Assembly (NCBI GenBank): GCA_036939755.1
Contig: JALLAZ010000115.1
Coordinates: forward strand, 1-22,746
DNA: 22,746 bases
Direction of reading: 5' to 3'
DNA from: Stephanodiscus triporus
Taxonomy: Eukaryota; Bacillariophyta; Thalassiosirophyceae; Thalassiosirales; Thalassiosiraceae
The notes under the pieces were generated by a model that was not told the origin of the DNA, made no database searches, and saw only the letters and a list, made by a program, of their open reading frames with translations. How positions within the stretch are numbered: position 1 is the first letter of the stretch; every line of letters starts with the position of its first letter. This document shows, piece after piece, positions 8,826 to 17,892 of the stretch. The translations under genes and the position numbers were made by a program.

Positions 8826-11409
8826 ATGGTAAGGATATCGCCCACGCCGCACGCGAGGTTGGACCGACTCCTCACGGTCACGCTCCTCCTCGGCGCGTCG
8901 TTGTCGTCGGCGCCCCCCCCCGCCGCGCTCGCATTATCATTTCCACCCGTCGTCGGGCGGACGACTCGAGGGAAGACGACGACTACGACGACTTGCCCGG
9001 AGGCGACCGGAGCCATTCGCGAGTCGAGTCGTCGCGCGGCAGGACCTACGTCGGACCGCGAGGGGCACGAAATAATGATCGGACGGCACCCCGGACGTTC
9101 CCCCTCGAACGACGACGCGGGGAGGAGGGGAGGGAGGACGTCGACGCCGGCGGCGAGATCGTCCTCGTCCTCGCCCGTCGCGATCGCGATCGCGTCGTCC
9201 CTGGTCCTCCTCGCGTCCGGACCCGCCGCCGCCGCCGCCGCGAGATCGATCGACGTCGTATCCTACCCCGCGAAATTGCTCCCGCCGCTCGTCCAATCGT
9301 CCTCGTCCACCTACCACCTCGCGCGGATACTCTTCCTTCGCGCCCTCGCGGCGGTGTACGTATCGGCGTTCTCGGTGGCGAAAAATCAGAACAGGGGACT
9401 CATCGGCGACGCGGGGATAACGCCCGCGAGGGACGTGCTCGATCGGAGCGAGGGGAGGGGCGCGGCACGATCGGCGGCGCGCGGGAGGGCGCGGCTCGAG
9501 GGGGGGGGGGACGAGGGACTCCGACGCGGGAGGAGGGGATGCGGCCGCCTCCTCGCGATGCGCTGCTGGCACGGATTCCTCGAGAGCGCGCCGGTGTCGG
9601 CATGCCGGGATAAGTTCTGGTTTCGCACCGACGCGATGGGCCGGCCGCTGATATCGCTGCTCTGGCTCGCGCGGGACAGGTCGAGGCTGAATCCGTGGCT
9701 CGACGGCCTCGCCGACGTCGGACTAGTCCTTTCCCTGACCGTGCTCGTCACGGGATGCGCGAACGTCCCGATCATGCTCGGACTTTGGCTCGTGCAGCGC
9801 AGTCTCATGTCGGTGGGCGGGGCGTTCTACGGTTACGGATGGGAGCCGCAGCTCGCGGAGCTGACGTTCCACGCGATGTTCCTCGTCCCGATATTGAGCA
9901 TGGATCCGTTCCTCGGTCCCGGCGGCGGCGGCGGCGCGGCGACGGGGGCGTATCCGGTGCCGATGCTGGTAATCCTCGCGATTCGATTCTACCTGTTCAA
10001 GATCATGTTGGGCGCCGGTCTAATCAAGTTGAAGTCATCGGACCCGAAGTGGAAGCTCGGCAACATGTCGGCCATGGATTATTTCTACGAGACTCAGGTG
10101 AGTATCATTCATCGGAGGCGCCTATTTCGACTTATGCGCCGGTTCCATTCGAAGCACGACGCGTTCCTCCCCTTTTTTCGATGATTGCCGCCTGACCTCG
10201 CCTTCCATCGCCGTGCATCGTCATCCCTCGTCGACAGCCCGTGCCGAATCCATTCACGCGATTCTTTCATTTCAACCCGAAACCGTGGCACAGATTCGAG
10301 GTGTTGAGCAATCACTTCGTGGAGCTCGCGGCCCCATTCCTCCTCTTGCTTCCATTACGCTCCTGGAGACTGACGGGTGGTGTAATCCAGATCATGTTCC
10401 AGTTAATCCTAATAGCGAGTGGAAACCTGAGGTAAATTTGCCTTGAGTTTGTTCTCATCGTTATTTCGCGTTAGTTTTTGCTCACCAAAGTCTTTCCTCT
10501 GCATATGCAGTTTCTTGAACTGGCTCACAATTGTACGTTCACAAACTAACTTTCATCCATGTATATCTTAGAATGTTGCCAACATTATTCATTATATCTG
10601 CTGCCGTATAGGTCCCTGCAATATGTTGCTTCGATGATGCCTTCTTGATCAACAATCTCCCACCGCTTGTACAAAGATTAGCTCTTGGAACTCCAGCGAC
10701 GCAATCATACATTCAAACCCTTATATCCGGTGATTTCAGCCTCGTTCAAACTCCGATAACCAGGACCTTTGTCAGCATCGCGTTCTTCCTCTTAATGGTC
10801 AAACTCAATATTAGCGTGGTTCGAAACCTTCTCTCCAGGAAACAAGTCATGAACGGATCATTCGATAAATTGCGCCTTTGCAATACATATGGTGCGTTCG
10901 GGACAGTGGCGGAACAGCGCGAAGAACTGATCATAGAGTCGGCGAACGACATCAAAGGACCATGGAGGGAATATCACTTTAAGGTCAAGCCAGGCGACGT
11001 CCGACGACGTCCGCGGTGGATCAGTCCGTACCATTATAGATTGGATTGGCAAATGTGGATAGCTGCGCAGAGCGGTGGCGTCGAGAGGAGTCCGTGGCTC
11101 ATGAGCCTCTTGCTGAAGCTCCTGAGGCAAGAGAAGGATGTGATTGATTTGATGGAGGGCGATCCGTGGAAACCGGCGTCCCACGCATCCGGAGGGGTCG
11201 ATGTCAAGGAAGACGAATCACCACAATACATCCGCATCGAGAAGTATATATATAAATTCTACGACCCTAAAACTGATGGAAGTTCACACATTCGCCACGT
11301 GAAGGATTCGAACCCACCCTACTGGGTCAGGCAAAGAGTGGGAAGATATTTCCCACGCCAAGGCATCATGACGGCCGCGATGCTAGAAGAACTCCTTAGT
11401 AAACGCTAA
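8826..11409 (+). CDS. Lipase maturation factor (LMF1/2) homologue, four exons
   Basis: Exons 8826-10097, 10238-10431, 10511-10532 (22 bp) and 10612-11409, introns 140, 79 and 79 bp, phases 0, 2, 0, giving 761 residues. LMF motifs run across every junction: FLRALAAVYVSAF, AFYGYGWEPQLAELTFH, LGAGLIKLKSSDPKWK, YFYETQ joined to PVPNPFTRFFHFNPKPWHRF, SGNL-SFLNWLTI-VPAICCFDDAF, then NTYGAFG (587-593) and PYHYRLDWQMW. LMFs are multipass ER membrane proteins that help lipases and other disulfide-containing proteins fold. Several hydrophobic segments are visible. The start at 8826 is chosen because a clean signal-like stretch follows (MVRISPTPHARLDRLLTVTL). A roughly 150-residue low-complexity N-terminal extension, a basic insert around residues 215-250 and a Gly5 loop are unusual. 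Its stop lies 23 bp from that of RNase H1. Confidence 0.9.
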
Positions 11410-11432
11410 TCTATGATTAAATAGTTTTGCAT

Positions 11433-12599
11433 TCAGCACGAGTGGTGGGAGCTATCATCGCTGTCATCTACATCAATCACATCCTGCTTGGATAATTCCC
11501 GAGTAGTATTCTTAACCCCCTGTAATTTCTGATCATCCTCATCCCCTGTCGGCATATCGGATGTTGAAGTGATCCAACTTTCACGTCGATCCATGGCTTC
11601 ATTTGCCAGAGCTGTTTGCATTAGTAGGTACAGCGCAAATGTTAGATTATGTTGCAACAGTGTAGACAGAGAGTATAGACTACTAAAAAGAATCCTTCTA
11701 TGTACACGCTCACCATCTGCAACTTTGTTGTGTTCTCTATAAACGTGATCAAATGCAACGACACTCCTGGTGTCATATTTTTGTATCTCTCGAATCATAC
11801 TTTGACTTTCTTGGAACAAGGGCACAATATTTGGATGTTTGCACTGCCACGCCCCCCGTAATTGCTGCACTATCAAGTTGGAATCACCATATACTTGAAG
11901 CCGGAACAATGGTCGTTTCGACGATGACTGCGTACAAGCGTGTTGTTCTATGCAGGATTTAGCTTGCCTGAGTCCGACTAGCAGCCCTTTGTACTCCGCA
12001 TAGTTATTGGTAGCCCTCTCTCCGCAATATTCTCGTACCGAATGAGTAGTCGTGGATATCACGTCCGTTGAATTGTCCACCACTATCACTTCTGCGCCTG
12101 CGCCAGCCACTCCCGGGTTGCCACGCGATCCCCCGTCGAAATGAATCGTTATTTGCAACGCAAACTTTGACGTTGGCGATTTATCGTTCAAGGTCGCAGC
12201 TTTCTTCCGCTGACAAGAGGACGCGGCGACATCATCCTCGTCGCGAGATCTTTTCCTCCCTTGGCTTGCAGTCAACGTATTACCGGAACCAGTAGCGGTG
12301 GCACCAGATGATGACGATTTTGAGCGGTTACAGAACGCTTGGGCTTCGTGGTGCGTCTGAAAGCCCTTGAAGACGGCACCGCTGTATCCGGATGTCTGTG
12401 CACGACAGCGTAAAAGCGAAATGAGGAAACATCAAAGAGTATTGGCCACGCGAGCTGGTTGATGCAAATCTGGGAAAACACGCACCTGCGCTTTGCATTC
12501 ATCCCATGTGTTATAAATCCCAGCGACCCGTCCGACGGCGACGGCGTAGAATTTTGGCCCTTTTGATTTCGCCATCTTCTTAGGGATTTTTGCTTGCAT
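11433..12599 (-). CDS. Ribonuclease H1 with N-terminal hybrid-binding domain, three exons
   Basis: Exons 12599-12486, 12395-11714 and 11611-11433; introns of 90 bp (phase 0) and 102 bp (phase 1); 324 residues. Residues about 15-62 are the hybrid-binding domain: KFYAVAVGRVAGIYNTWDEC, then across the intron SGAVFKGFQTHHEAQAF. A basic/acidic linker (KRSRDEDD and CQRKKA) may act as a nuclear signal. The catalytic domain has all four metal ligands: D125 (HFDGGSRGNPG), E172 (NNYAEYKG), D209 (YGDSNL) and D265 (REHNKVAD, then ALANEAMD after the splice). The enzyme cuts RNA in RNA:DNA hybrids in nucleus, mitochondria or plastid. The second intron is a multiple of three and free of stops, so the unspliced frame stays open. 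The tail carries VIDVDDSDD. It is divergent from the epimerase gene and convergent with LMF. Confidence 0.92.
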
Positions 12600-12953
12600 G
12601 TTCACCTCAGTTTCCGTTTTACGTAAATCGTACGCCTACACTTCGTACGAACTCTAGATAATTTACTTAACGTAAGTTTATCGTAGGTCGGTATGACACG
12701 AACGGTACATAGAGTACTCTAGAGTACATTACACTCTACTCTAGGAGTACAACATACTCTAGTGAGTACGATACACGTTACGATCTCACAAATCAACCAA
12801 CGGCGGGATTTTCGTCCGAGAGTCGAATCTCTCTATCGAACGATTCTATCGATATGCGTTGTTGATGATTGTTGGGCTGGGGCTGGCTGCATATATGGTG
12901 CACTGTGCCCGCGCAGCATACTCTTGATATTAAAGGGGGATTAATGCCAGATT
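12600..12953. promoter_or_regulatory. Divergent promoter region with clustered GAGTAC/AGAGTA elements, RNase H1 (-) / epimerase (+)
   Basis: 354 bp between start codons. Between about 12711 and 12769 the motif AGAGTA / TACTCT / GAGTAC occurs at least seven times in both orientations, including the perfect palindrome AGAGTACTCT (12711-12720). The rest is AT-rich with a GATAT-type stretch before the epimerase ATG. Clustering midway between two divergent genes suggests binding sites for one regulator, or a core-promoter element used in both directions. Confidence 0.5.
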
Positions 12954-14246
12954 ATGAACGAAATGATCAGATCTATAATCTTCCTCGCCTTCGGCGCAGT
13001 GGCGAATAATTTTATGTGCTCCCTCCTTGGATCACACACCAATGTTTCACCTTTGCTTTTCACGGACGAAGATGGACCCCCCGTCCCTCCGTCGACATCA
13101 AGTGTCCATCAAGCGTCATCGACATCTGCCCCCGTGCTTCGCCGTCCACCGATAGCAACTGATGACGGTTCTATCGGACGAGCGAAATTCACCCAACCAT
13201 CTCCCCATCTGTGGTCTGACATCCAGGTCGTACCGCCGCATGCGGGGCATAAGAAGGTATTGGTCACGGGCGCCGCCGGCTTCATCGGATCTCATGTCGC
13301 CGAAGCTCTATTAGAAAGAGGTGACGAAGTGATCGTCGTAGATGATATGAATGATTACTACGACGTTCGCATTAAGGAGGGTAATCTGGCAATGCTCCGC
13401 GAAAAGGCGAAGAAAGTGGCCCAACAGGCCGGCAAGGCGCATGAGGATATCCTGAGTATTTATCGGGGTGATATTAACAACGAGACGATAATGAGGAGTA
13501 TATTCGATCGACACAAGCCGCGATGGATATGTCATCTGGCCGCGCGCGCAGGGGTACGGCCCTCGATTGAAGACCCCCTTTTGTACGCGAAGGCTAATGT
13601 CCTGGGAACGATGAGTATGCTAGAATACAGTCGCGAATACAACGCTACCAACGTTGTGATATCGAGTAGCTCTAGCGTGTATGGCGAAAGCGAATCGACG
13701 TACTTTTCCGAAGCAGAGGACGTCAACGAACCAGTCTCTCCGTATGCCGCCACGAAGCGATCGGGGGAATTGATTTCGTTCACCTATCACAAGCTTTACG
13801 GTCTTAAGACAACGAACTTGAGATTCTTCACCGTTTACGGGCCACGTTGTCGACCAGATATGGCCCCGTACAAATTCATCTCGCAAGTCATTCGGGGAGA
13901 TGTAATCGAGCAGTATGGCGATGGCACGACGAGCCGCGACTATACATATATAGAGGACGTAGTAGATGGTGTAATCCGGGCTATCGACAGACCGTATCCA
14001 TATGAGATTATCAATCTAGGGAAGGGATCTGGTACCATGTTGAAGGAATTCATTTCCCTGGTGGAGAAACATGTGGGAAAGAAGGCAAATATCAAGTTCA
14101 TGCCGGCACAGCCCGGCGATGTCCCATTTACCAACGCGGATATCAGCAAGGCAAATAAGTTGCTGGGATACTCATCCAAAGTCCCAATTGAAGAGGGTGT
14201 TCGAAGAACAGTGGCATGGTTTAAGGAATCTTTTGACGAGGTTTAG
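12954..14246 (+). CDS. UDP-glucuronate 4-epimerase (extended SDR family), single exon
   Basis: 430 residues without an intron. Residues about 5-27 form a hydrophobic signal anchor (MIRSIIFLAFGAVANNF), so the enzyme probably faces the Golgi lumen as in plants. A Pro/Ser/Thr-rich linker follows, then the NAD-binding Rossmann motif GAAGFIG (106-112), the DDMNDYYDVRIKEGNL segment typical of the UDP-glucuronate epimerase group, the HLAARAGVR motif, SSSSSVYG, the catalytic YAATK pair (Y264, K268), FFTVYGPRCRPDMA and DGTTSRDYTYIEDVV. The family interconverts UDP-glucuronate and UDP-galacturonate, supplying acidic sugars for cell-wall and extracellular polysaccharides. All catalytic residues are present. 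A bacterial-type origin of such epimerases is common in algae but cannot be judged here. Confidence 0.92.
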   Translation: MNEMIRSIIFLAFGAVANNFMCSLLGSHTNVSPLLFTDEDGPPVPPSTSSVHQASSTSAPVLRRPPIATDDGSIGRAKFTQPSPHLWSDIQVVPPHAGHKKVLVTGAAGFIGSHVAEALLERGDEVIVVDDMNDYYDVRIKEGNLAMLREKAKKVAQQAGKAHEDILSIYRGDINNETIMRSIFDRHKPRWICHLAARAGVRPSIEDPLLYAKANVLGTMSMLEYSREYNATNVVISSSSSVYGESESTYFSEAEDVNEPVSPYAATKRSGELISFTYHKLYGLKTTNLRFFTVYGPRCRPDMAPYKFISQVIRGDVIEQYGDGTTSRDYTYIEDVVDGVIRAIDRPYPYEIINLGKGSGTMLKEFISLVEKHVGKKANIKFMPAQPGDVPFTNADISKANKLLGYSSKVPIEEGVRRTVAWFKESFDEV

Positions 14247-14697
14247 GATCGGGAACGAAAAGACGAGCAGAGGAATGCAAGATTCCGGGTTAAATCCTCT
14301 TCGGAAGCAACCTGATTTGATTGTACATATTGCCCAGAAATTAATTTGGGCTGCAGTATGTCACACAGCCTAAGATTATATATATGCACAACAACTACCA
14401 AACATGTATTTTACTCCTATGTTATATATTCCGTCTCTAGATTCTGGACACAATCAACTCAAATTCAAGCCTATCATTCCCTCCGATACGAAATAATCCT
14501 TTTGATACATACAGCAGCTCAGTCCTCAACCCTATCCATCCCCACCAGCACGCTGCAATGTCACCCATTTGATAAATATAAAACAATCTCCACAAAGATT
14601 CCACTTTTTAGTAAAACAAACTCCGCAAAATTTCCAATGCCTCTCCTAACGAGCCCAATACCATAGTCTTCTGAAAGTGGGATGATATATACGTCAC
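14247..14697. other. Convergent 3' intergenic spacer
   Basis: 451 bp, AT-rich, between the epimerase stop (+) and the secreted-protein stop (-). It should hold both 3' UTRs. Only short noise frames seen; no RNA gene, no repeat. Confidence 0.5.
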
Positions 14698-15570
14698 CTA
14701 ATTTATCGGCACTTCGTTCTGAAGTGGTATGATATATGTAGCCTCATCAGACACAGTTATAACCACATCAGACACGCTCATCGGAGCCTGCTTGGCCGTG
14801 CAATATTTGCGTGGGCAGGCGTCCAAGCAGCAATATTCGCCTTGCGTGGCATCCGGGCAGGGCTCGCCAACATCCTGGCATTCGTCCTGAGGATCAGACG
14901 GGTCGGGCGCAGTGCACTCAACGAATGACGCCTGTTCATGAAAAGTGTGTGATATTGGATAAGTTGTCGACAAGAAGAGAAAAGCGTTTCCGATATACAC
15001 CGATGCATTCATCGATTTACTTACATCAGGACACTTAAAGGATGGACCAGAAACGGGTGGATCAGTAACCGGACCAGCGACGGGTGGGAGACTACCTGGA
15101 GTTGGAGGATACGTTGGAAAGTCAACTGGACCAGCTCCAACGGGTGGACTGCTGGGAGTGATCGGAAAAATTCCAGCGGGTGGATCCGTGGGGTCGACTG
15201 CAACGGGTGGCGCAGTTCCGACGGGTGGCGCAGTTCCGACGGGTGGCGCAGTTCCGACCGGTGGAGAAGTTCCGGGGGGGGCACTCCCGACGGGTGGGTC
15301 GGTGCCAACTGAGACAGGTGGGTTCGTTGGCGTTGGCACAGGATTGGGAGGAAGACTCATATACTGCGTTTTACGAACCAAGTTGGTCCAGAACTCGACA
15401 TCCTCCTCAAGTCCTTGCTTGTGTTCAGCGTTCTCAATGTGAGTAACGACACGACGCAGCTTCCTTGGTCCTTGTCCTTTTTTGCGTAGATAGAGATTCT
15501 GCGCGGCGACGCTGGTTAGCGCGAGGATGGCAGTGAGCGTTCGTATATTGGTTGTTGACGGCATTGTCAT
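14698..15570 (-). CDS. Secreted Pro-rich repeat protein with C-terminal eight-Cys (WAP-like) module, two exons
   Basis: Exons 15570-15025 and 14931-14698 with a 93-bp intron that is in frame and stop-free; 259 residues. The open frame reaches up to 15627, but I start at 15570 because the hydrophobic signal (NIRTLTAILALTSVAAQ) follows directly. Then come a basic stretch (RKKGQGPRKLRR), the motif EEDVEFWTNLVRKTQYMSLPP, and about 105 residues of Pro-rich repeat containing PPVGTA units (54-bp perfect core at 15203-15256). The C-terminal module has eight cysteines: C-x7-C-x11-C-x6-C-x8-CC-x3-C-x4-C, with ECTAPDPSDPQDEC, VGEPC, GEYCC and CPRKYCTAK. Splicing is supported by the paralogue at 16031-17199, which has the same module uninterrupted. 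A further 27-residue tail ends the protein. The call of secreted wall or matrix protein is inference. Confidence 0.75.
   Translation of the reverse strand: MTMPSTTNIRTLTAILALTSVAAQNLYLRKKGQGPRKLRRVVTHIENAEHKQGLEEDVEFWTNLVRKTQYMSLPPNPVPTPTNPPVSVGTDPPVGSAPPGTSPPVGTAPPVGTAPPVGTAPPVAVDPTDPPAGIFPITPSSPPVGAGPVDFPTYPPTPGSLPPVAGPVTDPPVSGPSFKCPDVSKSMNASVYIGNAFLFLSTTYPISHTFHEQASFVECTAPDPSDPQDECQDVGEPCPDATQGEYCCLDACPRKYCTAKQAPMSVSDVVITVSDEATYIIPLQNEVPIN
15203..15256 (-). repeat. 18-bp perfect tandem repeat, three copies, coding
   Basis: Three identical 18-bp units (top strand ACGGGTGGCGCAGTTCCG) encode PPVGTA-type hexapeptides on the minus strand. Diverged copies continue on both sides, giving a Pro-rich region over about 15040-15360. 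Identity at the DNA level indicates recent expansion by slippage or unequal exchange. Confidence 0.9.
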
Positions 15571-16030
15571 GCGATGTGTGTGATTTGAAGTGTACAACCT
15601 CTCTTCCTCTGAGTATTGTCCATTCAATGTTGGACTAGTGGGAGACGGGGAATTTATGGCGAATTGAAAGGTGGCATCAAGTTAAAGTATCGGCCATGAG
15701 CTGCTTTCTCGTGTTTAAATAGAAAACTGGCGAGGAAAAGAAAGAATTTATTTCTCGTGAGGTGAACTTTCTCCTTTTTGCGAAAAGGTACGATATTCAC
15801 ATACGCGGAGACGGATTTTCTGTGAAACCAGTTTCAATCCACCTGAACGCAACTCACACATGAGAAGGTTCTGGGTACCCGATAGCAGGAGACACTCTAA
15901 TCACCTCCATTCCTTAGGGACCATAACATTCCTACTCTACACCACACACAGCTCAATCGCGTGTTATTTCGATAGACACCTCACAGCTTATAAAGTCCAC
16001 GCTCCTTCTTTTCAAAACAACTCCATCGCC
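15571..16030. promoter_or_regulatory. Divergent promoter between the two secreted paralogues
   Basis: 460 bp between the start codons of the paired genes. On the plus strand TTATAAAG (15988-15995) lies about 36 bp before the ATG at 16031, a good TATA-like box with a very short leader. On the minus strand, TATA-like candidates are CTATTTAAA (about 15714-15722) and CATAAATTC (about 15649-15657), upstream of 15570. Shared control of both genes is likely but is inference. Confidence 0.5.
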
Positions 16031-17199
16031 ATGCTAAGCGACAAGTTCCTCGTGATCGTTGCAGCCCTTTTCGTTGGGATCACCTCTGCAAGCGATCACG
16101 TTGAAGTTCTCAAGAAGAAGAGGCTCAATAGGAATAAGAGGGCGTTGAAAAATAACAATCACGTCATGGACAAGGAGGACGTGGCCTTCTGGACGCGTCT
16201 CATGCAAGAAGGCAACGTTGGTAGCTTGCCCCCGGCTGGTGGCGTGAGTCGCGACCCTTCTTCGTTTGCGTTAACACGACATGTATGCGTCGCTCGCGAT
16301 ATACATCTCTCACCACTTACTACGATGTACTTGACATTTGTTTCCACTTCATATCTGACACACAGGGTGGCGGAGGGGAAGTGAGTAGCTATCGTTGACT
16401 AGGGTACTTCATTTCCGCGCTTCCTGCAACTCATCGTCTAACCCCAACCTCAACGTATTTATGACCGAATCCTACCATGAACAACAAAGGGTGGTCCACC
16501 ATCTCTGAGCCCGCCCCCCTTTACTCCTTTTCCCACGTATGCTGCTGCCAGTCTGCCTCCTGTTGGGGGCGGTAGTCTGCCTCCTGTCGGGGGCGGTAGT
16601 CTGCCTCCTGTCGGGGGCGGTAGTCTGCCTCCCATCGGGGGCGGTAGTCTGCCACCTGTTGGGGGCGGTAGTCTGCCTCCCATCGGAGGTGGTAGTCTGA
16701 TTCCGACCGGGGATGGAAGCCTGCCTCCCATCGGGGGTGAAACCCTGCCCCCTGCCTCAATCACAATCATCCCGGATACAATGCCTCCCTTGTCAACGTC
16801 CCCCCCGGCCACGATGCCCCCTCCTCCCACTCCGCCCATGTTCAACGTAAGTTCCGAAACGATGCCGGATTCGTGACATGGGATCGCCGCGTCGCGAATG
16901 CGAAATGGCCCCCACCTCTCGTCCTCTTTGCCCGTAATATATTAACGCGTTGTTTGTCTTCCATCGCAAAATCGCTCTCGCGGCCGGGATCCTCGAAAAT
17001 CGACCACGAAAAACACGACGCGCTCTGTTTTCCAAAGTGTCCCCCGGCGAGCCTCGTCGGATGCACGGCGCCCGACCCGTCCAATCCCCAGGACGAGTGT
17101 CCGGTAGTCGGCGAACCCTGCGAGGGCGATTCCGGCGAGTTCTGCTGCCCCGACGAATGCCCGCGCAATTATTGTACCGCCAAGGAGGCTCAGGGATAG
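16031..17199 (+). CDS. Secreted SLPPVGGG-repeat protein with C-terminal eight-Cys (WAP-like) module, four exons
   Basis: Exons 16031-16243, 16366-16380 (15-bp Gly-rich mini-exon), 16490-16846 and 17038-17199; every intron is phase 0 with GTGAGT or GTAAGT donors; 248 residues. The signal peptide is MLSDKFLVIVAALFVGITSA; then a basic stretch (KKKRLNRNKRALKNN) and KEDVAFWTRLMQE...GSLPP, closely matching the left-hand paralogue. Exon 3 encodes eight copies of an octapeptide SLPPVGGG/SLPPIGGG and a Pro/Thr/Met-rich stretch. It contains no early ATG and appears only in the spliced frame. Exon 4 holds C-x7-C-x11-C-x6-C-x7-CC-x3-C-x4-C (GCTAPDPSNPQDEC, VGEPC, GEFCC, CPRNYCTAKEA). In intron 3 no AG occurs between the donor and the acceptor at 17036-17037, which supports that splice. 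The mini-exon is the least certain part. Confidence 0.72.
16550..16741 (+). repeat. 24-bp tandem repeat, eight copies, coding
   Basis: Eight head-to-tail 24-bp units beginning AGTCTGCCTCC. Units 2 and 3 are identical and later units drift. Each encodes SLPPVGGG or SLPPIGGG. The period is an exact multiple of three, so copy-number change keeps the frame. A unit-like SLPPAGG already ends exon 1, so the repeat predates the intron arrangement or was copied from it. Confidence 0.95.
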
Positions 17200-17892
17200 A
17201 CCTTTTTTTTTGGTTTTTGTTTCGTTTTCGTTCAAATGGCCCTAAGCTCGGTTGCATTCGATGGGATGTTATTGACCGGCAGGCGACGGGCGGGCGTTCG
17301 GTAGATTCGCCTCCATTCTCGTTTTTTAAAGAGCATGGAGATTTAGAGTTGTTGACTTTTGATACGAGTTAGTGTGGGGGGGGGGGGGGCGTGACTCGGT
17401 CGCATTCCGACGGAAATGGATTGGAAGAAAAAATGTTATTGTGCCGAGGGATTGATATCGGTTTTATTGTGCCGGGGATGTGTTAGAGATTTAAGTAGTG
17501 CATTGACAGTTATTAGAGATAATAGTAGTGGTAGAGGATAAAAGTAATTCCGTTCGTTTGCCGATGATAGCGAGGCTTCCTCCCGAGAGACGCCTCGATG
17601 GCGCGAGGTGGCCATACGTATACGAAAAGTGCCATCCTTTCGGCGCTCGTTAAAAAAAATAATCGATGGCCCCTACTACTACTTGCCATGGACATGAGAC
17701 ATACATCAATACATAGATGAATAAGCTTCGATTTAGTTTAACACCCCTCGAACGCTAACACATACCAACGCCCCGAGACGAGAAAAAACGACTCGGTACG
17801 TCGTCGGGGGATGGGGGGGGGGGGTACCTCGGACGACGCTCCCCCCCCCCCCCCGAATCAATTCGTATCGAAGTGGTGGGGGGGGGGAGGGC
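17200..17892. other. Intergenic region with G tracts
   Basis: About 690 bp between the convergent ends of the repeat protein gene (+) and the low-complexity gene (-). It contains G runs near 17376-17390 and 17813-17850 and a T8 run at 17204-17211 just after the stop. The open frames here are short or arginine-rich shadows. No supported gene seen. Confidence 0.45.

Noticed and set aside
8804..9613. 269-residue plus-strand ORF inside the LMF gene
   Set aside because: Frame shadow of LMF exon 1; Arg/Gly-rich and lost where LMF motifs continue.
12815..12832. tRNA-like T arm (GAGAGTCGAATCTCTC)
   Set aside because: The loop is one base short and no acceptor, D or anticodon stem could be placed around it.
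15158..15446. Plus-strand ORFs with GGAVPTGGAVPT-type repeats
   Set aside because: Antisense of the Pro-rich exon of the minus-strand secreted protein; no independent start context or domain.
16550..16741. Regularly spaced repeats as a CRISPR array
   Set aside because: The 24-bp units are head to tail with no spacers and keep a coding frame.
16459..16845. 128-residue minus-strand ORF of GGRLPPP repeats
   Set aside because: It is the antisense of the 24-bp repeat. It has no signal peptide or cysteine module, while the plus-strand spliced frame matches the paralogue.
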